From: CAVWXT01 sp963759115
GTDB taxonomy: Bacteria > Planctomycetota > Planctomycetia > Pirellulales > Thermoguttaceae
Length of the DNA stretch: 64,000 nucleotides
Assembly (NCBI GenBank): GCA_963759115.1
Contig: CAVWXT010000001.1
Span: 310,001 to 374,000 of the forward strand
Direction of reading: 5' to 3'
The stretch's first letter is position 1. Every line of letters starts with the position of its first letter. Shown here in pieces: positions 35,988 to 44,403 of the stretch. Under the pieces are notes generated by a model. That model saw only the letters and a list, made by a program, of their open reading frames with translations. It was not told the origin of the DNA and searched no databases. The position numbers and the translations under genes were made by a program.

Positions 35988-36230
35988 CTACGGGCTGGTT
36001 TGCCCGGCTTCGCCCCACGTTGCCCACGCCTCGACCAGTTCGCCGGCCAGCATGGGCGACACCTCGACCGCGAACACCTCGACCAGCTTGGCCCCGAACA
36101 CCACCGCCGCCACTTGCCACAGCCGACCCGCGGGGGCTTCGCTGAAAAGGTAGCTGCCGGCCACGGGGACCGCCGGAAGTCGCCGCCGTTCGCTCGGCTC
36201 GCCTTTCGGGTGGAATTGTACGTCAATCAT
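35988..36230 (-). CDS. Small hypothetical island protein
   Basis: The 80-residue frame starts MIDVQFHPKGEPSERRRLPA and contains GSYLFSEAPAGRLWQVAAVV, then EVSPMLAGELVEAWATWGEA. Upstream codons lack coding character, so the ATG at 36230 was chosen. Compact, acidic, no recognised family. Confidence 0.45.
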   Translation of the reverse strand: MIDVQFHPKGEPSERRRLPAVPVAGSYLFSEAPAGRLWQVAAVVFGAKLVEVFAVEVSPMLAGELVEAWATWGEAGQTSP

Positions 36231-36447
36231 CGCTCTTGATGCCCTTCCGTTGAAAATCGGCCGCGTAGCTTCGTCGCTGTTGCGTTCCCGCTGCCCTCTT
36301 GGTGTTCTGATACCTTCCGCACAACAGCCCTCTAAATCGCGTCCTACGCAATCGGGCTTGAAATGGCCGACGTGGGCGATGAAAGGATTAGACGCCCACG
36401 CCGGCCAAGCAACCACGGAGAACCACGCCCGACAATTCACCATGCCG

Positions 36448-36696
36448 TCAAACGTCAAAACGTTTGCACAATTTACGGACAACCCGCCGCGTTTCGTCAA
36501 TTTGCATTTCTAGCTGTTGCAGCCCGACCCGCTCGGCGCGGGCCTTAACTCTGTCTCGGGGAGTCTTTGCTCGGCTCTCCATTTCCAGCAGCTTGTTCTT
36601 GCGTCCAAGGTAGTTGGACATCTGCCGTGCGAGTAGTACCTTCGATTGCGAAAGTATCGCTTGTGGATTTCTCACACCGTCCGAACATTCTCTCAT
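36448..36696 (-). CDS. Small coiled-coil island protein
   Basis: This 82-residue protein reads MRECSDGVRNPQAILSQSKV, then RQMSNYLGRKNKLLEMESRA and QLEMQIDETRRVVRKLCKRF. It is basic and strongly helical. Its ATG overlaps the stop of the upstream gene by 4 bp (ATGA), so the two are translationally coupled. Function unknown. Confidence 0.5.
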   Translation of the reverse strand: MRECSDGVRNPQAILSQSKVLLARQMSNYLGRKNKLLEMESRAKTPRDRVKARAERVGLQQLEMQIDETRRVVRKLCKRFDV

Positions 36697-37331
36697 CGCT
36701 TTTCCTCCGTTGCCGGTTGGGCATAGCCCACGGTGTTTTGCAGGTCGTGAAAAAATCTTTCGGTGAGATGCTCCCATTTTTCCCGATTGGGGCAAGTGTT
36801 TTCCAACGGAAATTGAAACCCCACGCCGCTATCCCGCAGGTCGTCAACGCCGGCCCATTGTTCGTGCATCAACTTGTCAAGCTCCCGCCAAGTGTCTGCG
36901 ATTTTCCAGACGCGGGCCCGGTCGATGGGAAAGAACCGTTTGCAGATTTCGGCCGATGCTTCGCCGCGGGCACGTGCCGCTTTTTCCGTTTGTAGTGCAA
37001 CCGCTCGCGTGAGAACGGCAATCTTGTGATTCAACTGGGGCACCCTGTCGCGTACCACCTCAACCGATTTTTCGTCAGAGTTGTCACCATCGACAAGGGC
37101 CGATGCCTCCATTGAAAGCAAGTCTTTCTGGCCGTTGGACAGGGTTTGCACGTTCTCCAACACGTCGTCAAGCTCGGCTTCGGTGTCGTGTAGCTGGGCC
37201 TCCAAGTCGGCCAGCTTGTCATTTTCCGCACACACTTGGGGAAAATCCTCAAGGCGTTGTAGCGTGCCCTGGTCCGTTGTCGGGGCTTTCATCGCCGCGG
37301 GTGGTCGCCTCTTTTCTACTGTCGTGGTCAT
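36693..37331 (-). CDS. Coiled-coil island protein
   Basis: From MTTTVEKRRPPAAMKAPTTD, this 212-residue protein is dominated by heptad helices: ADLEAQLHDTEAELDDVLEN, VEVVRDRVPQLNHKIAVLTR. The C-terminal part has WKIADTWRELDKLMHEQWAG. An ATG at 37352 is an alternative start. I recognise no enzyme motif. It could be structural, or interact with helper-phage proteins. Confidence 0.55.
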   Translation of the reverse strand: MTTTVEKRRPPAAMKAPTTDQGTLQRLEDFPQVCAENDKLADLEAQLHDTEAELDDVLENVQTLSNGQKDLLSMEASALVDGDNSDEKSVEVVRDRVPQLNHKIAVLTRAVALQTEKAARARGEASAEICKRFFPIDRARVWKIADTWRELDKLMHEQWAGVDDLRDSGVGFQFPLENTCPNREKWEHLTERFFHDLQNTVGYAQPATEEKR

Positions 37332-37385
37332 CTTCGGTTCTCCGTTTGTCAAAGGTATGCGGCCGACACCACGCCGGCCGCGGGT

Positions 37386-37985
37386 TCACGAAAAAAATAG
37401 TTGTGGTTGCTCTGGCTCGCCCGAATCTTCCGTCATCGTGTCGAGGGCTTCGGCCTTGTCGCTGTCTTCGCCGCCGCGGGGAAATCGCTCTTGTCGCTGC
37501 CGTTCCAACACTTTGGCCCGTTCGCATACGCCGTCGAGAAACGCCTCTTCGCCTTCATGGGCTTCGTCGTAAAGCATCTCCGCGGCTCGATACTCCGCGG
37601 CGTCGATATAGCCGACACGAAAGAGGAACGTATGCTCGGGTTCTTGCGATTCCGGCCAGGTCCGGGTATGCAAGACGCCGTGCAACAGCCACGCCGCCCG
37701 GTGTCGCTCATGTTCCGCGGTCCACCATCGCGTTACGGGCCTCTCGCCATGCCGCGGGATGATTTCGCAAAGCCACTCAGAAAAACCTCGCGTGCCCGGC
37801 GGATTCTCCGCTGCCCACTCTGCCCGCAAGCTCTCGCGGTGTAGTTCCCACGCATCCCGCATCGCTTCGTCGGTCAAGGCATCGCCAACAAGGTAGCCGC
37901 GGCCGTGCAACATTTCCGTCCGTTGGGAAGAAGTCAAATCGGCAAGGTCTGCTTTTCGGCTTCGCATCGCTCTTGGGCGTACCAT
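37386..37985 (-). CDS. Hypothetical island protein
   Basis: This 199-residue protein begins MVRPRAMRSRKADLADLTSS and contains TRGFSEWLCEIIPRHGERPV and RWWTAEHERHRAAWLLHGVL, with an acidic C-terminus ending PEQPQLFFS. It ends near the next coiled-coil gene and starts 3 bp after the terminase-like gene, on the same strand. No recognised family. Confidence 0.5.
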   Translation of the reverse strand: MVRPRAMRSRKADLADLTSSQRTEMLHGRGYLVGDALTDEAMRDAWELHRESLRAEWAAENPPGTRGFSEWLCEIIPRHGERPVTRWWTAEHERHRAAWLLHGVLHTRTWPESQEPEHTFLFRVGYIDAAEYRAAEMLYDEAHEGEEAFLDGVCERAKVLERQRQERFPRGGEDSDKAEALDTMTEDSGEPEQPQLFFS

Positions 37986-37988
37986 GTT

Positions 37989-38315
37989 TCACCTGTTACG
38001 CGGTGGTCGGTTGCTCTCATCATCCGCCGGATCGCCCAACCGAAGTTCACGCATGATTCGGCAGAGAAGAATCTTGTTGTCGCGTTCCAAGTTCGCGGCG
38101 GGGTTCGGCTTTAGCCCGCCTTGCCCCGTGGGCACCATCAAGCCGTGTTGGGAAATCGCTTTTCGGGCTTGGTCGATTCGGTCGATGGTCGCCGCAGCTT
38201 GCGTGAGAAGTTCCCATTCCGGCTCGGACTGAAAAACAAACTCGCCCGCCACGGCCGACCACCATCGGCGGGCCTTGGTACTCAGGAAGGTGGGCGGTTT
38301 TCGTGGCTTCGTCAT
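37989..38315 (-). CDS. P27-like phage terminase small subunit
   Basis: The 108-residue protein starts MTKPRKPPTFLSTKARRWWS followed by AVAGEFVFQSEPEWELLTQA, AATIDRIDQARKAISQHGLM and PNPAANLERDNKILLCRIMR. This follows the P27/phage_ter_2 pattern: a basic N-terminus, W-[RSK]-x-V, a helix pair, and 'G...NP...'. Such proteins recognise packaging sites. No large terminase or capsid gene is present, so the island may redirect a helper phage's packaging machinery, as satellites do. Confidence 0.75.
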   Translation of the reverse strand: MTKPRKPPTFLSTKARRWWSAVAGEFVFQSEPEWELLTQAAATIDRIDQARKAISQHGLMVPTGQGGLKPNPAANLERDNKILLCRIMRELRLGDPADDESNRPPRNR

Positions 38316-38363
38316 TGGTTCATTCCGAAAAGTTCAACCGGGGGCACAAACTAACGCACAGTC

Positions 38364-38807
38364 CTAGGCAACGGTCCGCCGGGCCTTCCGCCTGCAAATA
38401 TAGGGGGATACCCCCTCTTGGTTGCTTGTGTCGCCTATCAGCCGCCGCAACCGGCCTTGCCTTGAATCATCGGCCGGCTCGGGGAACAGTTCGGCTTGTT
38501 GTTGCCGCCCGGCCTCGATTGCCGCGTCGGTCGAGGGCAGGGCATACGCCGGTGGTGGCCACGGCTCGGGCGGCTTGGCCGTCCTGGTCGGCCGATGCTT
38601 CTGGAATGACAGCCGCTTGTCTGCCGGCGGCTTGGTTGCCTTGCGGCTTGTCTTGATGGAACGGCTCTTGATGGAACGGCCCGTAGTGGAATGGTTGCCG
38701 GTGTCGGCTGATGATGATGGAACAGGGCCCCTATATAGGCCCTGTGTTCCACCATGCGGAACAGCCGGAACAGTTCCACCGCGTTCCATCAGTTCCATCA
38801 GTTCCAT
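38364..38807 (-). CDS. Hypothetical Pro/Arg-rich island protein
   Basis: The ATG at 38807 lies 4 bp after the ATPase stop, behind GGGGAGG, and opens with a triple ATGGAACTG repeat (MELMELMERGG). The middle is low-complexity and basic (HSTTGRSIKSRSIKTSRKAT). The end, AELFPEPADDSRQGRLRRLI, looks structured. No family recognised. Confidence 0.4.
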   Translation of the reverse strand: MELMELMERGGTVPAVPHGGTQGLYRGPVPSSSADTGNHSTTGRSIKSRSIKTSRKATKPPADKRLSFQKHRPTRTAKPPEPWPPPAYALPSTDAAIEAGRQQQAELFPEPADDSRQGRLRRLIGDTSNQEGVSPYICRRKARRTVA

Positions 38808-38811
38808 CAGA

Positions 38812-40359
38812 CTACCTCCCCGTGGGCTTGTAGCCCTCATAAGTGCCTGTGTGTCGCTTCACTTCGCAAGGCACGGCCCGCCCCTCTTGGAGTAATGCGG
38901 CAATGGCCTTGCCAAACGCGGTGGGGTTCAAGCCGGCCGTGGTCCGCAGACTTCGGGCCGTGTCGCCGTCAGGCACGGTCCGCAGAACCGTCAACAGCCG
39001 GTCGCGTTGCTCGCCTTCCCGTTTCTCTTGCTCCGCTGCCTTCCGATTCTCTTGGTCAGCTTTGGCCTCTGCCCGTGCATCGGCCACAGGGGCCACAGTC
39101 ACGCCCCACGTTCGCCCGGTGAACGTGTCGGGGTCTAACAGCCCCTCATCAATCGTCACGCCCCATAGCGACGAATGGCCCGCAGAACCGCCGCAACGCA
39201 TCCACAAGAGGTGTCGGCCGTCGCCCTGGTATGCTGCCCGCCGTTGCAAGAGAAGCCATTGTCTCGACCACTCGGCAGCCCCGCTCATGGTCAACTCTTC
39301 CAGCCCGGCCGGCTCATCTTCGTTGGGCTGCCCGCCCTTGCGGAAATGGTGTAGGACAATCAAGGTCACGCCGGCCTCTTGTGCCAGCTTGCTTAGGGGC
39401 TGCAATGCCGCCCCCATCGCAAACAGGTTGCTTGCTTGCCCCGCGGTTTCGGCGTTCAAGAGGGACAGATAGAGCGGGTCGATAATGACCACCTTCAGCC
39501 CGTGCCGTTCAATCGTGGTCCGTAGGTGGTCGAGGTGATCCAGGTGGCATAGCTTCGGCAAGTCGAAACACCACCACGCCGAACAGTCGGCCAGCTCGAC
39601 ACCCTTTGCCGCGGCAATCCGCTTTGCGGTTTCCCTCACCACGGCCGCCCCGCTTTCGCCCGACCAGAAACCGACGTTCACCCGATGGGCGTCAAACTTG
39701 CCGAGAAACGGCTTGCCGCTGCCAAGACTCACCACAAGGTCACACGCTATCGAGGTCTTTAGCGTCTTGCTTCGGCCGCCCACTATCATGGGCTGCCCCT
39801 CGACCAACACGCCGCGGACCAGGAAACGGGGCTTGAGGTCGAGGGCCAAGAGGTCGCTGCCCGTCAACAGCTTCGTAAACGCCGGGGCTTCGGCCGGCTT
39901 GCTGCCCGGTTTCACAACCGCTTGCCCGCTGCCGTTGTGTAGCGGCGGGTCATAGTGGCCCGGCTCGGGTGCGCCGATCGCTTCCTTGAATTGTTGCCAC
40001 CCGCGGCCGATGCAAGAGTTATGCTTGCATCCCGCCGCTAGTTGCCCATCGGGGCCTTGCATAACGGCCACTTCGCCGCCGCCCCCGTGCCCACTATCGA
40101 AAGGGCAGGTGTCGAGAATGTAGACTGTGCGGCCCAAACGGTCGGCCCGCTCTTTGGTCTTGAACCCCACGCCCTTGTCAGTCAGCCATCGGGGCACGTC
40201 CAGCCGGCTTGTATGCTGTCCGTTGCCATTGGTCGAGGGCCTCGACGGCTCGGGCTTCTCGACGGTCGCCGCAAGGGCCTGTAGCTTCCCGATGGGCACC
40301 ACTTGCATCAGGTCGGGAACCTCGACCAGTCGGGCCAATCTGTGCGGCCGGTCGGGCAT
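38812..40359 (-). CDS. RepA/RecA-like AAA ATPase, likely C-terminal half of a PrimPol-ATPase
   Basis: The 515-residue frame contains a Walker A-like IVGGRSKTLKTSIACDLVVS and a Walker B, LKVVIIDPLYLSLL. The motif TLIVLHHFRKG follows, as in AAA_25/RepA helicases of phages and plasmids. The C-terminal part (LLTVLRTVPDGDTARSLRTT, FGKAIAALLQEGRAVPCEVK) is a winged helix. It is in the same frame as the primase upstream. Only one TGA separates them, and the intervening codons read IWKLYGTTARKGHP, a primase motif. The two were therefore one replication protein. Confidence 0.8.
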   Translation of the reverse strand: MPDRPHRLARLVEVPDLMQVVPIGKLQALAATVEKPEPSRPSTNGNGQHTSRLDVPRWLTDKGVGFKTKERADRLGRTVYILDTCPFDSGHGGGGEVAVMQGPDGQLAAGCKHNSCIGRGWQQFKEAIGAPEPGHYDPPLHNGSGQAVVKPGSKPAEAPAFTKLLTGSDLLALDLKPRFLVRGVLVEGQPMIVGGRSKTLKTSIACDLVVSLGSGKPFLGKFDAHRVNVGFWSGESGAAVVRETAKRIAAAKGVELADCSAWWCFDLPKLCHLDHLDHLRTTIERHGLKVVIIDPLYLSLLNAETAGQASNLFAMGAALQPLSKLAQEAGVTLIVLHHFRKGGQPNEDEPAGLEELTMSGAAEWSRQWLLLQRRAAYQGDGRHLLWMRCGGSAGHSSLWGVTIDEGLLDPDTFTGRTWGVTVAPVADARAEAKADQENRKAAEQEKREGEQRDRLLTVLRTVPDGDTARSLRTTAGLNPTAFGKAIAALLQEGRAVPCEVKRHTGTYEGYKPTGR

Positions 40360-40401
40360 CGGGTGCCCCTTGCGTGCCGTTGTGCCGTACAGTTTCCAGA
40401 T

Positions 40402-41007
40402 TCAGGCCGCGTTGAATACGCTACGGTCAACTTTCACTTCCGCCGTGTCGAATCGGTCGGCAAGTGCGGCCAAGCAAGTGCGAACAAGGTTCGCGGCTTC
40501 CTGGTCGTTGGGCAGGTCAACGCGATAGAGAACGTGCCACCCGTTGCCGCTGTCGCCTTGCATCGGCTCGGGCCACCCTTGCGAAGACAACCACGCCGCA
40601 CACTGTCGCCCCACGTCTTCCGCCGCTGCATGTTCGTCTTCGCTGGCCGATATGCCCGCCGGCCGAACCGCGTCAAAGTCGAGGGGCAACCATTGCCGCC
40701 GGATGATGTCGTTGTCGCTGGTCGTTGTCTGCAATCCGTCCGTCAACACGTTCGGGCTTCGGGCCAGCAATGCGGGCGTCAACTCGTTTAGGACCAGATA
40801 CACGCCGCTTGCTTTTCGGCTGTCGAGGGTTGCCGCCGCTTGTGCCGCTTGGTTGAGGTCAGAGAAGTAACCCGCAACGGTCATTGCCTTGCCGTGTCGT
40901 GTCGGCACGTGCAAACCGCGGATTTCGACCACGCCGCCGGGCACGGCCAAGAGGTCGAGGGCTTGGCGGGTTGCGTCGGCTTGGGTGCCGGCCGCGGTGT
41001 CAATCAT
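40402..41007 (-). CDS. Primase-polymerase (AEP-type), ended by an in-frame TGA
   Basis: This 201-residue N-terminal domain has RRQWLPLDFDAVRPAGISAS (acidic pair) and EPMQGDSGNGWHVLYRVDLP (GxSGxxxH), typical of bifunctional archaeo-eukaryotic primases. It ends VDRSVFNAA-stop, whereas relatives read N-x-A-R-x-x-[KR]-L-x-G-T. The bases after the stop give IWKLYGTTARKG in frame, so a CGA arginine codon appears to have become TGA. The full protein would have about 730 residues including the ATPase. Confidence 0.78.
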   Translation of the reverse strand: MIDTAAGTQADATRQALDLLAVPGGVVEIRGLHVPTRHGKAMTVAGYFSDLNQAAQAAATLDSRKASGVYLVLNELTPALLARSPNVLTDGLQTTTSDNDIIRRQWLPLDFDAVRPAGISASEDEHAAAEDVGRQCAAWLSSQGWPEPMQGDSGNGWHVLYRVDLPNDQEAANLVRTCLAALADRFDTAEVKVDRSVFNAA

Positions 41008-41245
41008 CGCCCGCCCCTTCCTGCCCGTCGGCTTTCACGTCGGCCAATAGCTTGACCAGCCACCGCGGCCGCTTCGGCATCGGCAGCCGGTCTTGTCCGG
41101 TCTTCGCTGCCCGCCGATTCCACACCCGAATCATCGCTTCGCCTTCCAGAAACGCCGCCGCGGCCTGGTCGAGTTGCGAAACAGCGTATGCCCGCATTTC
41201 TTCGGCCGTGAATGTCTCGATTCCGGGGCTGTGTGTGTCACTCAT
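41000..41245 (-). CDS. Small hypothetical island protein
   Basis: The 81-residue protein begins MSDTHSPGIETFTAEEMRAY, continues AVSQLDQAAAAFLEGEAMIR, and ends DVKADGQEGAGDD. It overlaps the primase start by 8 bp and the preceding HTH gene at its own start, so it is part of a coupled operon. No family recognised. Confidence 0.5.
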   Translation of the reverse strand: MSDTHSPGIETFTAEEMRAYAVSQLDQAAAAFLEGEAMIRVWNRRAAKTGQDRLPMPKRPRWLVKLLADVKADGQEGAGDD

Positions 41246-41516
41246 TGCCGCTGCCTCCGTGTCCGTTGCCGTGGGCCTGTTGCTCGGCTTGGTCCGCTGC
41301 CATCGTGGCAAGGTGTTCCACAAAACGATAGACCGCGTTGCCCGTGCAATACTTCATTCTGCCGATGGTCACGGTTTGCAGCCCCATGCGTTGCACGTCG
41401 GCAATCATCTTGTTCGCCCAGCCCATGCGACGCGCCGCTTCTCGCAACGGCAATACTTCGTCACGACTGATACTGCCAAGGGCACGCGGGGCGGGAGTAT
41501 CGAGGGGCTTTCTCAT
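41238..41516 (-). CDS. Excisionase/AlpA-like HTH protein
   Basis: The 92-residue protein contains DEVLPLREAARRMGWANKMI followed by ADVQRMGLQTVTIGRMKYCT, a MerR/Xis-type winged HTH with the usual wing (G-R-x-K-Y-x-T). Such proteins act as excisionases or activators in integrative elements. It overlaps the preceding HTH gene by ATGA. Confidence 0.65.
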   Translation of the reverse strand: MRKPLDTPAPRALGSISRDEVLPLREAARRMGWANKMIADVQRMGLQTVTIGRMKYCTGNAVYRFVEHLATMAADQAEQQAHGNGHGGSGNE

Positions 41517-41674
41517 GGCGTACCCCCTTCCGTCTGTTGGGCACGTTCGACAAGCACCCGCTCGACCGTCGGCGGGTCAAACAGCAAGACCCGCTCGGCT
41601 TTGATATGCGGTATGCGGCCGGCTTCGGCTTCGCTGCGAAGCCATCGCACGGGCACGCGAAGTCGCCGGGCCAT
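41513..41674 (-). CDS. Very small MerR/Xis-like HTH protein
   Basis: The 53 codons read MARRLRVPVRWLRSEAEAGR, then IPHIKAERVLLFDPPTVERV and LVERAQQTEGGTP. This is a compact HTH_17-type fold: RLRVPVRWLR as recognition helix, RIPHIK as wing. The stop overlaps the next start by ATGA. Upstream codons (LLQAGP) also fit the family, so a non-ATG start a few codons earlier is possible. Confidence 0.6.
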   Translation of the reverse strand: MARRLRVPVRWLRSEAEAGRIPHIKAERVLLFDPPTVERVLVERAQQTEGGTP

Positions 41675-41773
41675 TGGGCCGGCTTGCAGAAGTGGTCATT
41701 GCGTAATCATGCCTTCCATTGTCTACACAACGGGCAGGCATAACAGGAAAAGAACCGGTAATTAACCGGTAAG

Positions 41774-42379
41774 TTATCGGCCGACCATTTTCAAACCCGC
41801 GGGTGTCAAACCGCTGCCACCATGCGGACCGCGGGGCCGATGCACCAGCTTGCACTCAGTCAGATAGGCAAGTCGTTTTCCTACCGTCTTGACGGAAACC
41901 TTGGTCAGTTCGGCCAAAGTCTCTTGGCTCATGGTTGTGGGGTGGTCTTGGGCAAGTGCCCGAAGTATCGCCTCATCTTCCGGCGTCAAGGGAACCGCAC
42001 GGCCCGGCTTGCGGTTTGTCTTCGCGTGAAGATACTGACGCACCGCCTGATACTGCCGCAACGATTCGTCGGTGTCGCGGGTCTTCGCGGGCCTTACCGG
42101 TGCATCATGGCAGCCGTTGTCGGCCAACCAGTCACAAGCTCGGCACGTTTCATCCCATAACAACTCGGCTTCCTTTGCGAGTCTCGCCGTCGGCCAAACC
42201 ATGCGGGCCTCTGACTGGCCGGTGTTGGTGGCCGAATCAGAAACCGCGCACCTATCCGGTGCAAGCATCGCAAGATGGGGCTTCGCGGCTTGCTCGTACC
42301 ATTCCAAGAGGGAAGGTAGGTCGGCCGGCTCATAGGGCCGGTTCGCCCATGATGGGCTTTTGGGGGATCTTGTCTTCAC
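41774..42379 (-). CDS. Winged-HTH island regulator
   Basis: From a GTG at 42379, behind AAGGAAG, the 201-residue protein ends with a wHTH: EDEAILRALAQDHPTTMSQE, then LAELTKVSVKTVGKRLAYLT and ECKLVHRPRGPHGG. The N-terminal half (YEPADLPSLLEWYEQAAKPH) is helical and unassigned. It is the first gene of the leftward island operon, next to attR, where satellite master regulators often lie. Confidence 0.6.
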   Translation of the reverse strand: MKTRSPKSPSWANRPYEPADLPSLLEWYEQAAKPHLAMLAPDRCAVSDSATNTGQSEARMVWPTARLAKEAELLWDETCRACDWLADNGCHDAPVRPAKTRDTDESLRQYQAVRQYLHAKTNRKPGRAVPLTPEDEAILRALAQDHPTTMSQETLAELTKVSVKTVGKRLAYLTECKLVHRPRGPHGGSGLTPAGLKMVGR

Positions 42380-42646
42380 AGAATCTTCCTTTCTGCGGGC
42401 TGCCCACGGGTGGCGTGAGAAAGGAAGAGAACCACGCCACGCCGCGGGCACGTTGGGCCGACTTCGCTTGCAAGTCGCGTCGGCCGCCCGGCAAGTTCAT
42501 TGTATCAAACGGTGTTACCTTGAATGTTACCTAATCTTGGGTTTCGGTCGGGTGTCGGCAAAGTTTCGCTCGGGTGTCGTATCGCGTTTTTCTCGGGAAA
42601 TACGCGGGTTTCGCTAAGGTGTCGATAGTGTACGATTGTGAGTCTA

Positions 42647-42703
42647 GGACTCAAAATCCAGTTGCCGCAAGGCAGTGTGGGTTCAACTCCCACCTCCGGT
42701 ACT
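42647..42703 (+). other. Island attachment site attR (57 bp)
   Basis: It is an exact copy of 34361-34417, covering only the 3' half of tRNA-Leu(CAA). No tRNA 5' half precedes it, so it is the right-hand site of the 8.3-kb island rather than a second tRNA gene. Confidence 0.92.
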
Positions 42704-43167
42704 TCTTTAGTAGCAATGACTTGCGGCGATTCGACAGGGCGGTAAGTTGAGGGCGGAAAAGTGAAGCGTGTAACAACGGTGTAACAGAAAGCCCTTTGCA
42801 ATGCCCTTGCAATGGCCGTGTAACGTATCGCCCTTCCGCCTGCCCGTTCGGCCACTCGCCATGCCCGTGTAACTTCTCGTGTAACACGGGCTGCCTCATC
42901 ATCATCGTGGTTGCGGGCGTCCTATGGCTGTTGCTCCGCTGGCAACCGGCCCCGCCGAACCACAGAGCCGACCATCCGGCGGCCGTGGCGGCAGCACGGC
43001 GCGGACCCGGCGGCCTACTTGCTTGACGCGCGAATTTGGGGCGGAAACTGGCACTTGGTAGACTAGGGAGTTTGGGGACGGATTCCTGCTGCCCCATCCC
43101 CGAACTAGCGAGAATCCATCATTTTCTTGAACCTCTGCCAAGTCTGCACGACTGTAATGACGGAGGA
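42704..43167. other. 464-bp gap right of attR, no gene recognised
   Basis: The region contains several GTGTAAC repeats (for example around 42777, 42820 and 42870), read as GTTACAC on minus. It may be remnant DNA of an earlier element at the same tRNA site. The sigma factor promoter should lie near its right end, but I cannot place it. Confidence 0.4.
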
Positions 43168-43170
43168 ATG

Positions 43171-43719
43171 ATGAGGACCGCCGAGGACGTTTACGACGAA
43201 CTGCTGGTGATGGGGTGCCAGGACGGCAATGGCGAGTCGCTCATCGCTCTTGTCAACCGTTGGCAACCACGTCTGTTGTGTCATGCAGTGCGGCTGACGC
43301 GCGAGCACGAAGCCGCAATGGACGTTGTGCAGGATGCCTGGGTGGCGATTGTGCGAGGGATACGTCGCCTTGACGACCCTGCCTGTTTCGCACCTTGGGT
43401 CTATCGGATTGTGACGAACAAATGCGCAGACTGGACCCGGCAGCGACAGCGACAACGGGCCAGCCTTGTGCCTCTGGTTGTCGAACCTGCGGCCAAGGAG
43501 GCGTCAACCGAAGATGCGCAGAACGATGTGGCGGCCATGCGCGAGGCGATTGGACAGCTTCCGCACGATCAGCAGGCGATCCTGTCGTTGTTCTACGTCG
43601 AGGAGTTGTCCATCCGAAACATTGCTGAGGCGTTATCCCTGCCAGTGGGCACGGTGAAGTCACGGCTGCACTATGCCCGCAACAATCTGAAAGAGGTAAT
43701 CGAAAGGAGAAACCAATGA
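43171..43719 (+). CDS. ECF RNA polymerase sigma factor
   Basis: This 182-residue sigma factor has region 2 (ALVNRWQPRLLCHAVRLTRE, AMDVVQDAWVAIVRGIRRLD) and region 4 (DQQAILSLFYVEELSIRNIA, EALSLPVGTVKSRLHYARNN). Tandem ATGs at 43168 and 43171 follow CGGAGGA; the second has the better spacing. Its stop overlaps the next gene by ATGA. That gene encodes a membrane protein with an N-terminal cytoplasmic helix, probably its anti-sigma factor. Confidence 0.9.
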   Translation: MRTAEDVYDELLVMGCQDGNGESLIALVNRWQPRLLCHAVRLTREHEAAMDVVQDAWVAIVRGIRRLDDPACFAPWVYRIVTNKCADWTRQRQRQRASLVPLVVEPAAKEASTEDAQNDVAAMREAIGQLPHDQQAILSLFYVEELSIRNIAEALSLPVGTVKSRLHYARNNLKEVIERRNQ

Positions 43720-44108
43720 AGGACATTGATGAGAAAATCCGCGAAGCGCTGCACAAGGAAGACTCGGAATTGCTGGAGCACTATCGTAACGAGCAATCCA
43801 TTCCCCAGATGGTTATCGACTCGTTTCGCAGCAGACACCGATGGTTTATTGTGCTGGTGTTCACGATAGGCACTGCGATTGGCCTGCTGGAATTCGTCGT
43901 GGCGTACCAGTTCTTTCATGTGGAATCCACCCGGGAGATGATCGCATGGGCGACCGGCTTTGTCGTCGGCGCAATTGCGATCGCCATGATGAAGGTCTGG
44001 TACTGGCTGGAACTGAACAAGAACTCGCTTGCACGCGAAATCAAACGACTGGAACTGGAACTGGCGAACCTAAGCCGGAGATTATCTAGTGCATCGTCGC
44101 AAAGATAA
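43716..44108 (+). CDS. Membrane protein, probable anti-sigma partner
   Basis: The 130-residue protein has a cytoplasmic helix (KDIDEKIREALHKEDSELLE), two transmembrane segments (FIVLVFTIGTAIGLLEFVVA and ATGFVVGAIAIAMMKVWYWL) and a C-terminal coiled coil (SLAREIKRLELELANLSRRL). It resembles the DUF6768 family found beside ECF sigma genes. Coupling to the sigma gene supports an anti-sigma or sensor role. Confidence 0.7.
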   Translation: MKDIDEKIREALHKEDSELLEHYRNEQSIPQMVIDSFRSRHRWFIVLVFTIGTAIGLLEFVVAYQFFHVESTREMIAWATGFVVGAIAIAMMKVWYWLELNKNSLAREIKRLELELANLSRRLSSASSQR

Positions 44109-44391
44109 TTGGGAAGTCGGCTCACAAGAGACGTGCCCCGGCAGCGGCGGACCAGTGGCGATATGTGGCAGCGGGGCGGACCATCGGTTACGCCGACAAT
44201 CGGCCCTGAATTCCTACGGCGACTATCTTGCCCTGGTTGCCGCGATTCAAGCCGACGTGGAACGGACGGGCAAGGTTGTGCGGCGTGTGCGGATTCCAGT
44301 ATCGGCCATGATTGCAGAGTTGGAAAAACAAGGGTGGCCCAATGACACAAAGCATCGGGCAAAGGTAATCGGGTTGCTGGCCGCACAGTAG
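44089..44391 (+). CDS. Small hypothetical protein, possibly a 5'-altered fragment
   Basis: Only the last 60 residues look like conserved protein: SYGDYLALVAAIQADVERTG, then KVVRRVRIPVSAMIAELEKQ and GWPNDTKHRAKVIGLLAAQ. The first 40 overlap the previous gene and appear random. It may be a fragment whose native start was lost at about 44212. Confidence 0.35.
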   Translation: MHRRKDNWEVGSQETCPGSGGPVAICGSGADHRLRRQSALNSYGDYLALVAAIQADVERTGKVVRRVRIPVSAMIAELEKQGWPNDTKHRAKVIGLLAAQ

Positions 44392-44403
44392 CGACGGCCA
44401 CAG

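Noticed and set aside
40360..40410. Selenocysteine codon in the primase gene, given selA in the same window
   Set aside because: The TGA replaces a conserved arginine (N-x-A-R), no SECIS-like hairpin follows, and a single CGA to TGA change explains it better.
42647..42703. A second tRNA-Leu gene at attR
   Set aside because: Only the 3' half is present. The acceptor 5' strand and D arm are missing, so it cannot be a functional tRNA.
42505..43097. Minus-strand frames across attR containing RRWELNPHCLAATGF-like sequence
   Set aside because: This is the known mistranslation of the tRNA-Leu 3' half; the sequence is an attachment site, not a protein gene.
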